From assembly GCA_016290415.1 (NCBI GenBank), contig JAEETP010000001.1, positions 41,007 through 105,006 of the forward strand: a stretch of 64,000 bases of DNA. The letters are read 5' to 3'. Both the position numbers and the translations under genes were made by a program. This document shows positions 52,323 through 60,802 of the stretch, in pieces (positions within the stretch are counted from its first letter, which is position 1; each line of letters begins with the position of its first letter). The DNA is from Bacteroidales bacterium. Its GTDB lineage: Bacteria; Bacteroidota; Bacteroidia; Bacteroidales; UBA932. A model generated the notes under the pieces. The model was not told where the DNA came from. It made no database searches and saw only the letters and a list, made by a program, of their open reading frames with translations.

Positions 52323-52787
52323 TTAGATTTTTTTGATAAATATTTTCTCTCCTTCAATGGCGCTGACCTCAACCGCGCAGCCGGGATCCACAAAGCCGTC
52401 GGAAGAGTTTACCTCGGCCTTGGTGCCGTCTTCGAAACGGACCATACCCATAGGGGCCAGGCGGGTCACTGTGGTTCCCTTGCTGCCAATGGCGATGTTG
52501 CTCTGACCGGCGTTTACATCAACCTTGGAGTCTATTTTGGTGTTGAGGGTGGCCTTTTTCCAGGTGGAGGCGCGCATTACCCACACTATCAGCGCCGCAG
52601 CCAGCAAAATGCAGACGATGGTGACAATGATGCCGGCGGTGTTGCCCAGGCGGGTGAATGCCAGCCAGCAGGCGGCGCCCAGCGAGCAAATGCCCAGGAT
52701 GCCGGTCACGGCAAAGCCGGGAATCAGCAGGGTTTCAACAAGCAGGAGCAGCAGCCCCACTACAATAAGAATTATTATCGGTCCCAT
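52323..52787 (-). CDS. NfeD-like membrane protein
   Basis: N-terminal hydrophobic segments; OB-like C-terminus (KGTTVTRLAPMGMVRFEDGTKAEVNSSDGFVDPGCAVEVSAIEGEKIFIKKI). Next to floA. Confidence 0.92.
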   Translation of the reverse strand: MGPIIILIVVGLLLLLVETLLIPGFAVTGILGICSLGAACWLAFTRLGNTAGIIVTIVCILLAAALIVWVMRASTWKKATLNTKIDSKVDVNAGQSNIAIGSKGTTVTRLAPMGMVRFEDGTKAEVNSSDGFVDPGCAVEVSAIEGEKIFIKKI

Positions 52788-52793
52788 ATATTA

Positions 52794-54629
52794 CTATTTA
52801 ATAGGTTCTATGACTATGCCCTCAGCTCCGGCGGCAAGGGCGGCGTTGCGCAGCTTCTCTGCCGAGGTCTTGTCCAGCGGCGCCACGAAGTATATCACGC
52901 GGCCGTTTTCGCTGCTGCGGGCAATATCCATTGTGCTGCCCTCGCGTATCACGGTGAGAATCTCGGCAGGGATGCCGTCGGGATACTCGCGCAGCACCAG
53001 ACGGTATTTCTGGCTGTCCTTGCGCTTGGCCTCAAGCGTGCGGGCGTTCTTGACATTTACGTTGGCCCCGTCGTCAAAGGCCACGATGGCGGCAGAGGAG
53101 AAGCCCTTCTTCTTGACGGTGGTCAGGGCTTTGTTGGCCTCGGCCCAAGTGTAGAACAGGCCCACGCGGTATACATATTTGCTGCCCAGGCGCTTCTCAA
53201 ATGCGGGGCTGAGTCCCTTGAGGCGGGTGGCGTCCATCCTGTTGGCATTGGTGGCCAGCTGAATCTGATATACCAGCCCATCGGGCAGAGTATAATCGGT
53301 GATGAGTTCCGAAACGTCCAGAACTTTGAAGTTGAGGTCCACCTTGGATTCGGGCTGGGCAAAGTCAAAATCGGGCATCTGGCCCAGCGTGCGCTGCATA
53401 AAAGTGTACTGCGGAGCTGTGATGGGAGCGTCGGTCTCGGAGAGGGTCTCTTCCAGGAACTGCTGCTCGAACTCCTCCGGATTGATTTCCTCGCCCCTTA
53501 CCAGAAAGTCCATCTCCACGACCTGGATCTCTGAAGAGAGGTCGCTGAGCCGGGTCTGAAGGTTGAAAATCTCGCTCTCTGCAGCCTTAATGCCCCTTGA
53601 TATGTCCTTGCGGTCGTCTTCGTCGCTCTCTGCATAGGCGGCGCGGCTGGCCGCGATGGCGCTTTGCAGCACCTTGATGGAATCTTTCACGGCAGAATAT
53701 CTTCCCACAAGGGCAAAGTAGCGCGCAAAGGAATCCTCGTCGTACATAGTGTGCGAGAACAGGCTCTCGTCTATGTCAAGATTGATGTTGGGTCTTGGAC
53801 GCAAGGCGGCCAGACGGCGGGCGTCCTCTACCGATTCTATGGAGGTCTTGACGGGGGTCGGGTCGTATCTGAGCAGATATATCACTACGCTGTCTTCAGA
53901 GCAGGCGCGGTTGGATGCAAACAGCGAGAAGTTGCCGTCGGGCGTGTTGCAGAACAGCAGGTCGTCGTAGGGCGAGGAATAGGGGAAGCCCAGATTCTCC
54001 GCCACGCCCCATTCCTGGCGGGTTTCGTCCCATTCGCTCACAAACAGGTCGTAGCCGCCCATACCGTAGAGGCCCTTGGAAGAGAAGTACAGTTTCTTGC
54101 CGTCTTCGCTGAGCACGGGGTAGATTTCGTCGTCGGCAGAGTTGATGCCGTCGCCCATATCTGTAAGCGGCCCCCAGGCACCGCTTTCCTGGCGGACGGA
54201 CCAGTTGAGGTCATAGGTGCCCCACTGTCCCCTGGTGGGGATGACAACCTTGTCCATATCTTCTGTATAGATAAAGGCCTCTCCGTCGGGACCCTTTTTC
54301 CACGATTTGTCGGGGAAGTGGCTGTAGTACAGGAAAAACCGGTTGCGGGGCACGGTTACGCTGGAAATAACAGTAGGCCTGGACGCATAGTTGAGCATAT
54401 TGAGGCCGTTTTCGCACCAGGTGATCTTCTCCGAAAGAATAATCCTTTCGGTGGAATCCTGGGTGCGCTCCAGCGCACGGGCGTAGTCGTGCCGGGCCGA
54501 TTCAAAGTCATAGCCGGCCAGCGCCCTGTCGCCGCTGCTTATCAGGGATTTGGTGTTCTGGCCCGCCGCATTTGTCGCAAAAACGGGCAGCAGCAACGCC
54601 AGGATAAAGATTTTGAAAATATGTTTCAT
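52794..54629 (-). CDS. PD40/WD40-like beta-propeller protein with C-terminal SPOR-like domains
   Basis: SADDEIYPVLSEDGKKLYFSSKGLYGMGGYDLFVSEWDETRQEWGVAENLGFPYSSPYDDLLF (PD40); YQIQLATNANRMDATRLKGLSPAFEKRLGSKYVYRVGLFYTWAEANKAL (SPOR-like). Confidence 0.82.
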   Translation of the reverse strand: MKHIFKIFILALLLPVFATNAAGQNTKSLISSGDRALAGYDFESARHDYARALERTQDSTERIILSEKITWCENGLNMLNYASRPTVISSVTVPRNRFFLYYSHFPDKSWKKGPDGEAFIYTEDMDKVVIPTRGQWGTYDLNWSVRQESGAWGPLTDMGDGINSADDEIYPVLSEDGKKLYFSSKGLYGMGGYDLFVSEWDETRQEWGVAENLGFPYSSPYDDLLFCNTPDGNFSLFASNRACSEDSVVIYLLRYDPTPVKTSIESVEDARRLAALRPRPNINLDIDESLFSHTMYDEDSFARYFALVGRYSAVKDSIKVLQSAIAASRAAYAESDEDDRKDISRGIKAAESEIFNLQTRLSDLSSEIQVVEMDFLVRGEEINPEEFEQQFLEETLSETDAPITAPQYTFMQRTLGQMPDFDFAQPESKVDLNFKVLDVSELITDYTLPDGLVYQIQLATNANRMDATRLKGLSPAFEKRLGSKYVYRVGLFYTWAEANKALTTVKKKGFSSAAIVAFDDGANVNVKNARTLEAKRKDSQKYRLVLREYPDGIPAEILTVIREGSTMDIARSSENGRVIYFVAPLDKTSAEKLRNAALAAGAEGIVIEPIK

Positions 54630-54755
54630 CGCCTTTTTTCTGAAGAAAGCAAAAACAAAAATACGAAATACTTCACATATTGAGAAAAAATACTAATTTT
54701 GCAGACTATTTTTCGCGAAATATCGAAATATCAAAATATTAAATAAGCAATAATT

Positions 54756-57700
54756 ATGCAAAGTAAAGGAGCCATTCGTTTAGTGGCAATTCTCATCGGC
54801 CTGGCTTGCGCTTTCCAGCTGTCGTTCACGCTGGTCACCGCACTCCAGGAGCGCAAAGCCGCAAAATATGCGCAGAAAGTAGTGGAGCTGGAGCAGACAA
54901 AGCCTGAGTTCCAGGCGGTTTCTGAGCTTAACCGCGCATTTTATCTGGACAGCGTAAACACTGCGGCAAACAACAGGTACATCGACTCCATATCCACCGA
55001 GAAAGTTTATCTCGGCTACACATACAAGGATGTTAAGGAGAAAGAGATTAACTTGGGTCTGGACCTCAAGGGCGGTATGAACGTGATGCTGCAGTTGGAT
55101 CTGGCGGAGCTGGTGCGCAACTGCGCCCGCGAGAAAACCTCCGACAAGTTCAACCAGGCACTCAAGCTTGCCCGTGAGCGTGCAGAGGAAACCCACACCG
55201 ACTTCATCACCCTTTTTGCAGACGCTTGGAAAGAGGTTGCCGACGGTCAGAGGCTTTCGTTCGACATCGACCTGGAGAAATTCAGCAACGAGGTAGAGAA
55301 CAAATCCAAGATCACCGACGAGCAAATCATCGACCTTCTCCGCAAAGAGGCTGAGAGCGCCATCAACAACTCCTATACAGTTGTAGAGCGCCGTGTCAAC
55401 CAGTTTGGTGTGGCTCAGCCCAACATCCAGAAGATTGCCCGCACCGGCCGCATCCTCGTGGAGCTTCCCGGTGTTAAGGAGCCCGAGCGTGTCCGCAAGC
55501 TCCTCCAGGGTACCGCCGCATTGGAATTCTGGACCACCTACACCGCATCCGAGATTATGCCTTTCCTTCAGGAGGTCAACCGCGACGAAGCTGCCAAAGT
55601 GGCCGCTACCGAGCCCGAGACCGAGGTTGAAGAGGCTGCTGCCGAGGCTGAGCCCCAGGTTGCAGAGGCCGTTTCTGCAGAGCAGGACAGCCTGCTGACC
55701 AACCTTGCAGCAGAGAATGCAGAGCAGGACCAGAACGAGCAGCTGGAGGCCTACAGAAAGGCCAATCCGCTGTTTGGCCGTCTGCAGCAGATGGGTGGCA
55801 ACAACGCCTGCCTGGGTCTGATTCACTATCGTGACACCGCAGATGTGATGCGTATGCTGCGCAACACTAGCGTTGCTTTCCCCAACGACTTTGTTCCGGC
55901 TCTCACCTTCAAGCCCAGCTCTTATGCAGCCAACGACCAGTATTTCGAGCTGGTTGCCCTCAAGAGCAGCGCCGGCAAGGGTGCAGCCCTGGACGGCGGC
56001 GTGATCACATCCGCCCGCGTCAACTACAGCCAGATTTCCGGTGCCGCCGAGGTTTCTATGACTATGAACACCACCGGCAGCTCCCGCTGGGAGGTCATCA
56101 CCGAGCAGAATATCGGCAAGCAGATCGCCATCGTAATGGACGGTCTGGTTTACTCATATCCTAACGTACAGAACAAGATCAGCGGCGGTAGCAGCCAGAT
56201 CACCGGCCACTTCACCCGCGAAGAGGCTGAAGACCTTGCAACCGTGCTCAAGAGCGGTAAGCTCTCCACTCCCGCCCGCATCGTGCAGGAGCAGGTGGTT
56301 GGTCCTTCCCTGGGTAGCCAGTCCATCAAGAACGGTATGATTTCGTTCGCACTCGCCTTCCTGCTCGTGCTGCTTTATATGTTGATATGGTATCGCCGCG
56401 CAGGTTTTGCAGCCGACATCGCACTGCTTTGCAACGTGCTGTTCCTGTTCGGCGCCCTGGTATCCTTCGGTGCCGTCCTCACCCTCCCCGGTATCGCCGG
56501 TCTGGTGTTGACAATGGGTATGGCCGTGGATGCCAACGTGATTATCTACGAGCGTGTCAAAGAGGAGCTTCGCGCAGGCAAGTCGCTGCGCCTGGCCATC
56601 AGTGACGGTTACAAGAATGCATATTCCGCAATCATCGACGGTCAGCTGACCACCCTGATTACCGGTGTTATCCTTTACTTCTTCGGCAGCGGCCCCGTTA
56701 AGGGTTTTGCAGCCGTTCTGGTAATCGGTATCATCACCTCTGTATTCACCTCCATCTTTATCCCTCGTCTGATATTCGAGGCAAGGCTTGCCCGCAACAA
56801 AGACATCAGCTTTGACTCTCCCGCAACCCGCAACTTCCTCAAGAACACCCACGTGGACTTCATCAAGCTGCGCAAGATATCCTACATCGTGTCCGGTATC
56901 CTTTGCGCTATCGCTCTGATAAGCATCTTCACCAAGGGCTTCAGCTACGGTGTTGATTTCAGCGGTGGCCGTACATATGTGGTTCGTTTTGACCAGCCCA
57001 CCACAGCCGAGGCCGTACGTGCCGCAACAATGCAGGAGTTTGGCGAGGCTGCCGAGGTTAAGCAGTTTGGCGGTGCATCCCAGATGCGTATCACCACTAA
57101 ATATAAAGTGGACGACCGTAGCCAGGCTACTGACAAGGAAATCGAAGGCAAGATCTACAATGCACTGAAGGGCTTCTTTGCAAACGACATGTCTCAGGAA
57201 GAGTTCACCTCTACCCTGAACAACCCCAACGGTATCATCTCCTCCGACCGCGTGGATGCCTCCATCGCAAGTGAGATGCAGAGAGATGCCGTAATTGCAG
57301 TTATCCTTGCCCTCATCGCCATCTTCGGCTACATCGCAATCCGGTTCACCAACTGGACCTGGGGTGTCGGCGGCGTGGCTTCCCTGGTACACAACGCCCT
57401 GATTATGATTGGCTTCTTCTCGCTGTTCAGCGGAATCCTGCCCTTCACCCTGGACGTTGACCAGACCTTCATCGCAGCCATCCTGACCATCATCGGTTAC
57501 TCCATCAACGATAACGTGGTTATCTTTGACCGTATCCGTGAATACAAGGCCCTGTATCCCAAGCGTTCTCTCAAGGACAACGTGAACGACGCCGTGAACG
57601 CAACCTTGAGCCGTACGTTGAACACCTCTATCACCACCCTCATCGTGCTGCTCGCCATCGCAATCTTCGGCGGCGAGTCCATCCGCGGTTTCGCAGTGGC

Positions 57701-57821
57701 TCTGACCCTGGGTGTGATTGTAGGTACCTACGCTTCTATCTTCATCGGTACGCCCATTATGTACGACCTCAACCGCAAGCGCGAGGCCAAGGCCGCCGAG
57801 AAGGCAGTAGCAAAGAAATAA
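54756..57821 (+). CDS. secDF: Protein translocase subunit SecDF (fused)
   Basis: NLGLDLKGGMNVMLQLDL; MGMAVDANVIIYERVKEEL; GVDFSGGRTYVVRF; SINDNVVIFDRIRE; 1021 aa. Confidence 0.97.
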   Translation: MQSKGAIRLVAILIGLACAFQLSFTLVTALQERKAAKYAQKVVELEQTKPEFQAVSELNRAFYLDSVNTAANNRYIDSISTEKVYLGYTYKDVKEKEINLGLDLKGGMNVMLQLDLAELVRNCAREKTSDKFNQALKLARERAEETHTDFITLFADAWKEVADGQRLSFDIDLEKFSNEVENKSKITDEQIIDLLRKEAESAINNSYTVVERRVNQFGVAQPNIQKIARTGRILVELPGVKEPERVRKLLQGTAALEFWTTYTASEIMPFLQEVNRDEAAKVAATEPETEVEEAAAEAEPQVAEAVSAEQDSLLTNLAAENAEQDQNEQLEAYRKANPLFGRLQQMGGNNACLGLIHYRDTADVMRMLRNTSVAFPNDFVPALTFKPSSYAANDQYFELVALKSSAGKGAALDGGVITSARVNYSQISGAAEVSMTMNTTGSSRWEVITEQNIGKQIAIVMDGLVYSYPNVQNKISGGSSQITGHFTREEAEDLATVLKSGKLSTPARIVQEQVVGPSLGSQSIKNGMISFALAFLLVLLYMLIWYRRAGFAADIALLCNVLFLFGALVSFGAVLTLPGIAGLVLTMGMAVDANVIIYERVKEELRAGKSLRLAISDGYKNAYSAIIDGQLTTLITGVILYFFGSGPVKGFAAVLVIGIITSVFTSIFIPRLIFEARLARNKDISFDSPATRNFLKNTHVDFIKLRKISYIVSGILCAIALISIFTKGFSYGVDFSGGRTYVVRFDQPTTAEAVRAATMQEFGEAAEVKQFGGASQMRITTKYKVDDRSQATDKEIEGKIYNALKGFFANDMSQEEFTSTLNNPNGIISSDRVDASIASEMQRDAVIAVILALIAIFGYIAIRFTNWTWGVGGVASLVHNALIMIGFFSLFSGILPFTLDVDQTFIAAILTIIGYSINDNVVIFDRIREYKALYPKRSLKDNVNDAVNATLSRTLNTSITTLIVLLAIAIFGGESIRGFAVALTLGVIVGTYASIFIGTPIMYDLNRKREAKAAEKAVAKK

Positions 57822-57846
57822 TTCCCCGTCCGGGTTTAGATAACAA

Positions 57847-57878
57847 GGGCCGGCATTTCCGCCGGCCCTTTTATTTTT
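57847..57878 (+). terminator. Intrinsic terminator of secDF
   Basis: GGGCCGGC-ATTTCC-GCCGGCCC followed by TTTTATTTTT. Confidence 0.9.
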
Positions 57879-57888
57879 CCAATTATAC

Positions 57889-58045
57889 AATCGTTGCGAC
57901 GAATATGTTTGGCACCCGCTTGATTATCAGCGGGTTTCGTTGAGTGCTCGTCTCAATCTCCATTTTATTTCGAGAATGAGACGAGGGGTAATCGCTAATA
58001 ACATAAAGCTCAGCAAATTAGCAACAGCTCCACGTCGCAACGATT
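57889..58045. repeat. 157-bp element with perfect 13-bp terminal inverted repeats and internal hairpins (MITE-like or structured RNA)
   Basis: AATCGTTGCGACG (57889-57901) / CGTCGCAACGATT (58033-58045). Inner stems ACCCGCT/AGCGGGT, CTCGTCTCA/TGAGACGAG, GCTAAT/ATTAGC. Confidence 0.65.
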
Positions 58046-58210
58046 TCAGGTAGTTGCTTTTCGGGAATTTCGTCCGCCACGCGCACCGTGGTGTGCCTTA
58101 GATGCAGGTCTTGAGGGGGAAGGCGTGCGCGAACCCCTGATATCGGCCTTATGAGCACCCCTCTTTCCGTTGTACTTCGGGACCGACCGCTTTTGCGGAA
58201 TCGGACGTGT

Positions 58211-58564
58211 TTACGGTACGGGATCGTAGCCGCTGCCGCCCCAGGGGTTGCAGCGGAGGATGCGCCAGGCGCCCAGAAGGCCGCCTTTGATGATGCCGTA
58301 CTTTTCTATGGCCTCGTAGGTGTAGGTGCTGCAGGTGGGGGTAAAGCGGCAGCTGCGGCCCATAAAGGGCGACAACAGGAGCTTATACAGCTTGATGAGC
58401 ATCAGGAACGGCCAGTTGACAACGCGCCGCACCGCCCTCATAAATGGGGGCAGGGTTTCTGTGGCTAAAAAGCGGGACACGCGGCGTGCCTCGCCTTCGC
58501 CCTCGTGGTGGTGCTTGCCCTTGGGGCGCCCGCCGCGAGCATCGCTATGAGAGTCTGGCGTCAT
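58211..58564 (-). CDS. yidD: Membrane protein insertion efficiency factor YidD
   Basis: [64 protein letters not shown]. Confidence 0.96.
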   Translation of the reverse strand: MTPDSHSDARGGRPKGKHHHEGEGEARRVSRFLATETLPPFMRAVRRVVNWPFLMLIKLYKLLLSPFMGRSCRFTPTCSTYTYEAIEKYGIIKGGLLGAWRILRCNPWGGSGYDPVP

Positions 58565-58908
58565 TGCTGCCGGCTTTTGGTGAGGAGCTCCTTTACGGCA
58601 GCCTCAACCACGGGAAATTCACAGATATCCTTGGCGATATATACAAACAGATAGTCTCCGCAGAAACCGCCCAGGCATTCGGCCTGATTCAGGCGGATGG
58701 CCTCGCGGATGCGCCGCTTGAGCAGGTTGCGCTTTACGGCCCGTTTAAAGCTCTTTTTGGGCACGGCCACGGCATAACGCGACACCTCTGCACCACCCGG
58801 CATCCAATAGGCTTTGAGCGGGAATTTGAACAACGGAGAACCTTTGGCGGACAAATTTGCAATTGTCTCGCGCTGCCTCAGGCGTTGTTCTTTGGGAAAC
58901 GAAAACAT
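58561..58908 (-). CDS. rnpA: Ribonuclease P protein component
   Basis: [55 protein letters not shown]. Confidence 0.94.
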   Translation of the reverse strand: MFSFPKEQRLRQRETIANLSAKGSPLFKFPLKAYWMPGGAEVSRYAVAVPKKSFKRAVKRNLLKRRIREAIRLNQAECLGGFCGDYLFVYIAKDICEFPVVEAAVKELLTKSRQQ

Positions 58909-58929
58909 AACCGGCCCGCAGGGGGGAGA

Positions 58930-59676
58930 TTACAGTTTGCTGCAGTAGAGGTTCAGCGCCTGGGCAATTGAAGGAGCCTCGGGCGTGGGTGCCATAATCT
59001 CCACATTGAGACCGGCATCCCTGGCGGCCTTGGCGGTGTTCACGCCAAAGGTGGCCAGCAAGAGATTCTCCTGCTTGAACTCGGGGAAATTCTCCAGCAG
59101 CGAGCGCACGTCGCAGGGGCTGTAGCACACCAGCGCGCTGTAAGAAGACAGGTCCAGATGCTTGATGTCGCTAACCACGGTGTTCATAAACACGGCGCTG
59201 CCGTATTTGAGGCCGGCGGTCTCAAAGGCCTTGGCCATATCGGGACGCAGTCCGTCGGTGCAGGCAATCAGAAACTTTTCGTTTTTATGCTTTGCACCAA
59301 TCGCGTTCAGTACAGACAGGGGCTTTCCGTCGCCAAAGAAAATCTTGCGTTTGCGGTAGACGATATATTTCTGAAGATACAGGGCAATCTGCTGATTCTG
59401 GCAGAAATACTTCATATCCTCCGGCACTGTGACGCGGGTCTCTTCGCAGATATGGAAGAAGGAATCTATCAGGCTGCGGGAGGTGAAAACTATTGCGGTG
59501 TAGTCCAGAATATTTACGTGCTGTCCCCTGAAACTGCGGGTGGAAACGGGGTTTACTGTAAAAAACGGGCAGAAATCGAACGAGAGGCGATACTTTGTCT
59601 CAAGCTCTGCGTATGGCGAATTGTTCTTGGGGGCCGGTTGGGCAACCAGGATTTTCTTTCCTCTTAAATCAATCAT
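58930..59676 (-). CDS. hemD: Uroporphyrinogen-III synthase
   Basis: Two-half HemD layout: LRGKKILVAQPAPKNNSPYAELE; YTAIVFTSRSLIDSFFHICEE; LSSYSALVCYSPCDVRSLLENFPEF; ATFGVNTAKAARDAGLNVEIMAPTPEAPSIAQALN. Confidence 0.87.
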   Translation of the reverse strand: MIDLRGKKILVAQPAPKNNSPYAELETKYRLSFDFCPFFTVNPVSTRSFRGQHVNILDYTAIVFTSRSLIDSFFHICEETRVTVPEDMKYFCQNQQIALYLQKYIVYRKRKIFFGDGKPLSVLNAIGAKHKNEKFLIACTDGLRPDMAKAFETAGLKYGSAVFMNTVVSDIKHLDLSSYSALVCYSPCDVRSLLENFPEFKQENLLLATFGVNTAKAARDAGLNVEIMAPTPEAPSIAQALNLYCSKL

Positions 59677-60374
59677 ATTCTAGTCAGTGCACAAATAATT
59701 AGCACAAGGGGTAGAATTTCGAGCGTGCAAAGGTACAAAAACCAAAATAAAATAGAACAATTATTTTCTTTAAAAATCTTGAAACTCCTCACAGAGAGCA
59801 AAATAAACAAGATTAAAAGTGTAACGCCAAGTATTATGGCGCTTGCCGCATAGGGCAAATCAAAGGGCAGCCTGCCCGCCAGGAGCACCAGCAAGGCAAC
59901 AGTTGTGAACACAATCACATAAACCCGGTCACAAATCTGCAGCGTGCGCATCATCTCCGGACAGCGTTTTAGCCAGCCAGTCAGCAACATAAGACCAATG
60001 TGCAGCACCGCAAAACCGGCCAGCAGGGCCAGTATAAAAATGAAATTAAGCTGCGAAATGTTCAAAAAATAGAACGCCAGCGCCAGCAGCGGCAGACACA
60101 GCAGCGCGGTGTTGTTTATGGCGTATGTCAGGTTCTTGTTTGCCATTGTGTCTTCCAGCGCCAGCCGGTTGAACAGTGAGCGCCAGGAGAGCAGTATGGC
60201 AATGAAAGAGTTCTCTACAAAAATCAGGAAGTAGAGCAGGCACAGCAGCAGGGCGTAGGTCGTAAGGGCGGGATGGCTCTCCATCACGGTGGACGGGAAG
60301 CTGTCGCCTATGACCGTCATCAGCTCGCTGGACTGCCAGCAGTCGCTGCCTATCGCCTGCAAAAGAGAAAACAT
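59673..60374 (-). CDS. DUF4271-like integral membrane protein
   Basis: Multiple hydrophobic helices with an FLYLCTLEILPLVLI C-terminus; lies upstream of hemD, the usual Bacteroidota context. Confidence 0.7.
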   Translation of the reverse strand: MFSLLQAIGSDCWQSSELMTVIGDSFPSTVMESHPALTTYALLLCLLYFLIFVENSFIAILLSWRSLFNRLALEDTMANKNLTYAINNTALLCLPLLALAFYFLNISQLNFIFILALLAGFAVLHIGLMLLTGWLKRCPEMMRTLQICDRVYVIVFTTVALLVLLAGRLPFDLPYAASAIILGVTLLILFILLSVRSFKIFKENNCSILFWFLYLCTLEILPLVLIICALTRI

Positions 60375-60383
60375 ATCCCGAAA

Positions 60384-60737
60384 TTAATTGCCCCGCTTTG
60401 CTTTATAGCCCGCCGCCAGCAGAATCTCCACCACGCGGTCGCGCATATCGCCCTGAATCAAAATCTCGCCGTCCTTGGCGCTGCCGCCCACGCCGCATTT
60501 GGTTTTGAGCGTTTTGGAGAGCGCCACCAGATCTTCTTCGCGGCCCACGAAGCCCTTCACGACCGTGACCTGCTTGCCGCCGCGGTTGCGCCTGTCAATG
60601 GCCACGACCAGCTTTTGGCGCGCAGGCTCCAGCGTTTCGGCCTCCTGCACCAGATCGTCTTTGGTGACATATTTGAAGTTGGGATCTGTCGAATACACGA
60701 CGCCCAGGCGGTCTTTCCAGTCGTTTGCCATATTCAA
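60384..60737 (-). CDS. SUI1/eIF1-family translation factor (YciH-like)
   Basis: GGKQVTVVKGFVGREEDLVALSKTLKTKCGVGGSAKDGEILIQGDMRDRVVEILLAAGYKAKR. Confidence 0.94.
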   Translation of the reverse strand: MNMANDWKDRLGVVYSTDPNFKYVTKDDLVQEAETLEPARQKLVVAIDRRNRGGKQVTVVKGFVGREEDLVALSKTLKTKCGVGGSAKDGEILIQGDMRDRVVEILLAAGYKAKRGN

Positions 60738-60802
60738 AGCGCTTACTCGGCTGCAAAGTTAAAAACTAATTGCTAAATTTGTGGGATTATACGCTTATCG
60801 AT

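Noticed and set aside
56154-57890. 578-aa minus-strand ORF antisense to secDF
   Set aside because: Gly/Asp/His/Cys-rich low-information translation opposite a conserved gene; no domain evidence.
57889-58210. Considered tmRNA, RNase P RNA, 6S RNA or SRP RNA
   Set aside because: None of the conserved sequences I know for these RNAs are present; left as unassigned structure.
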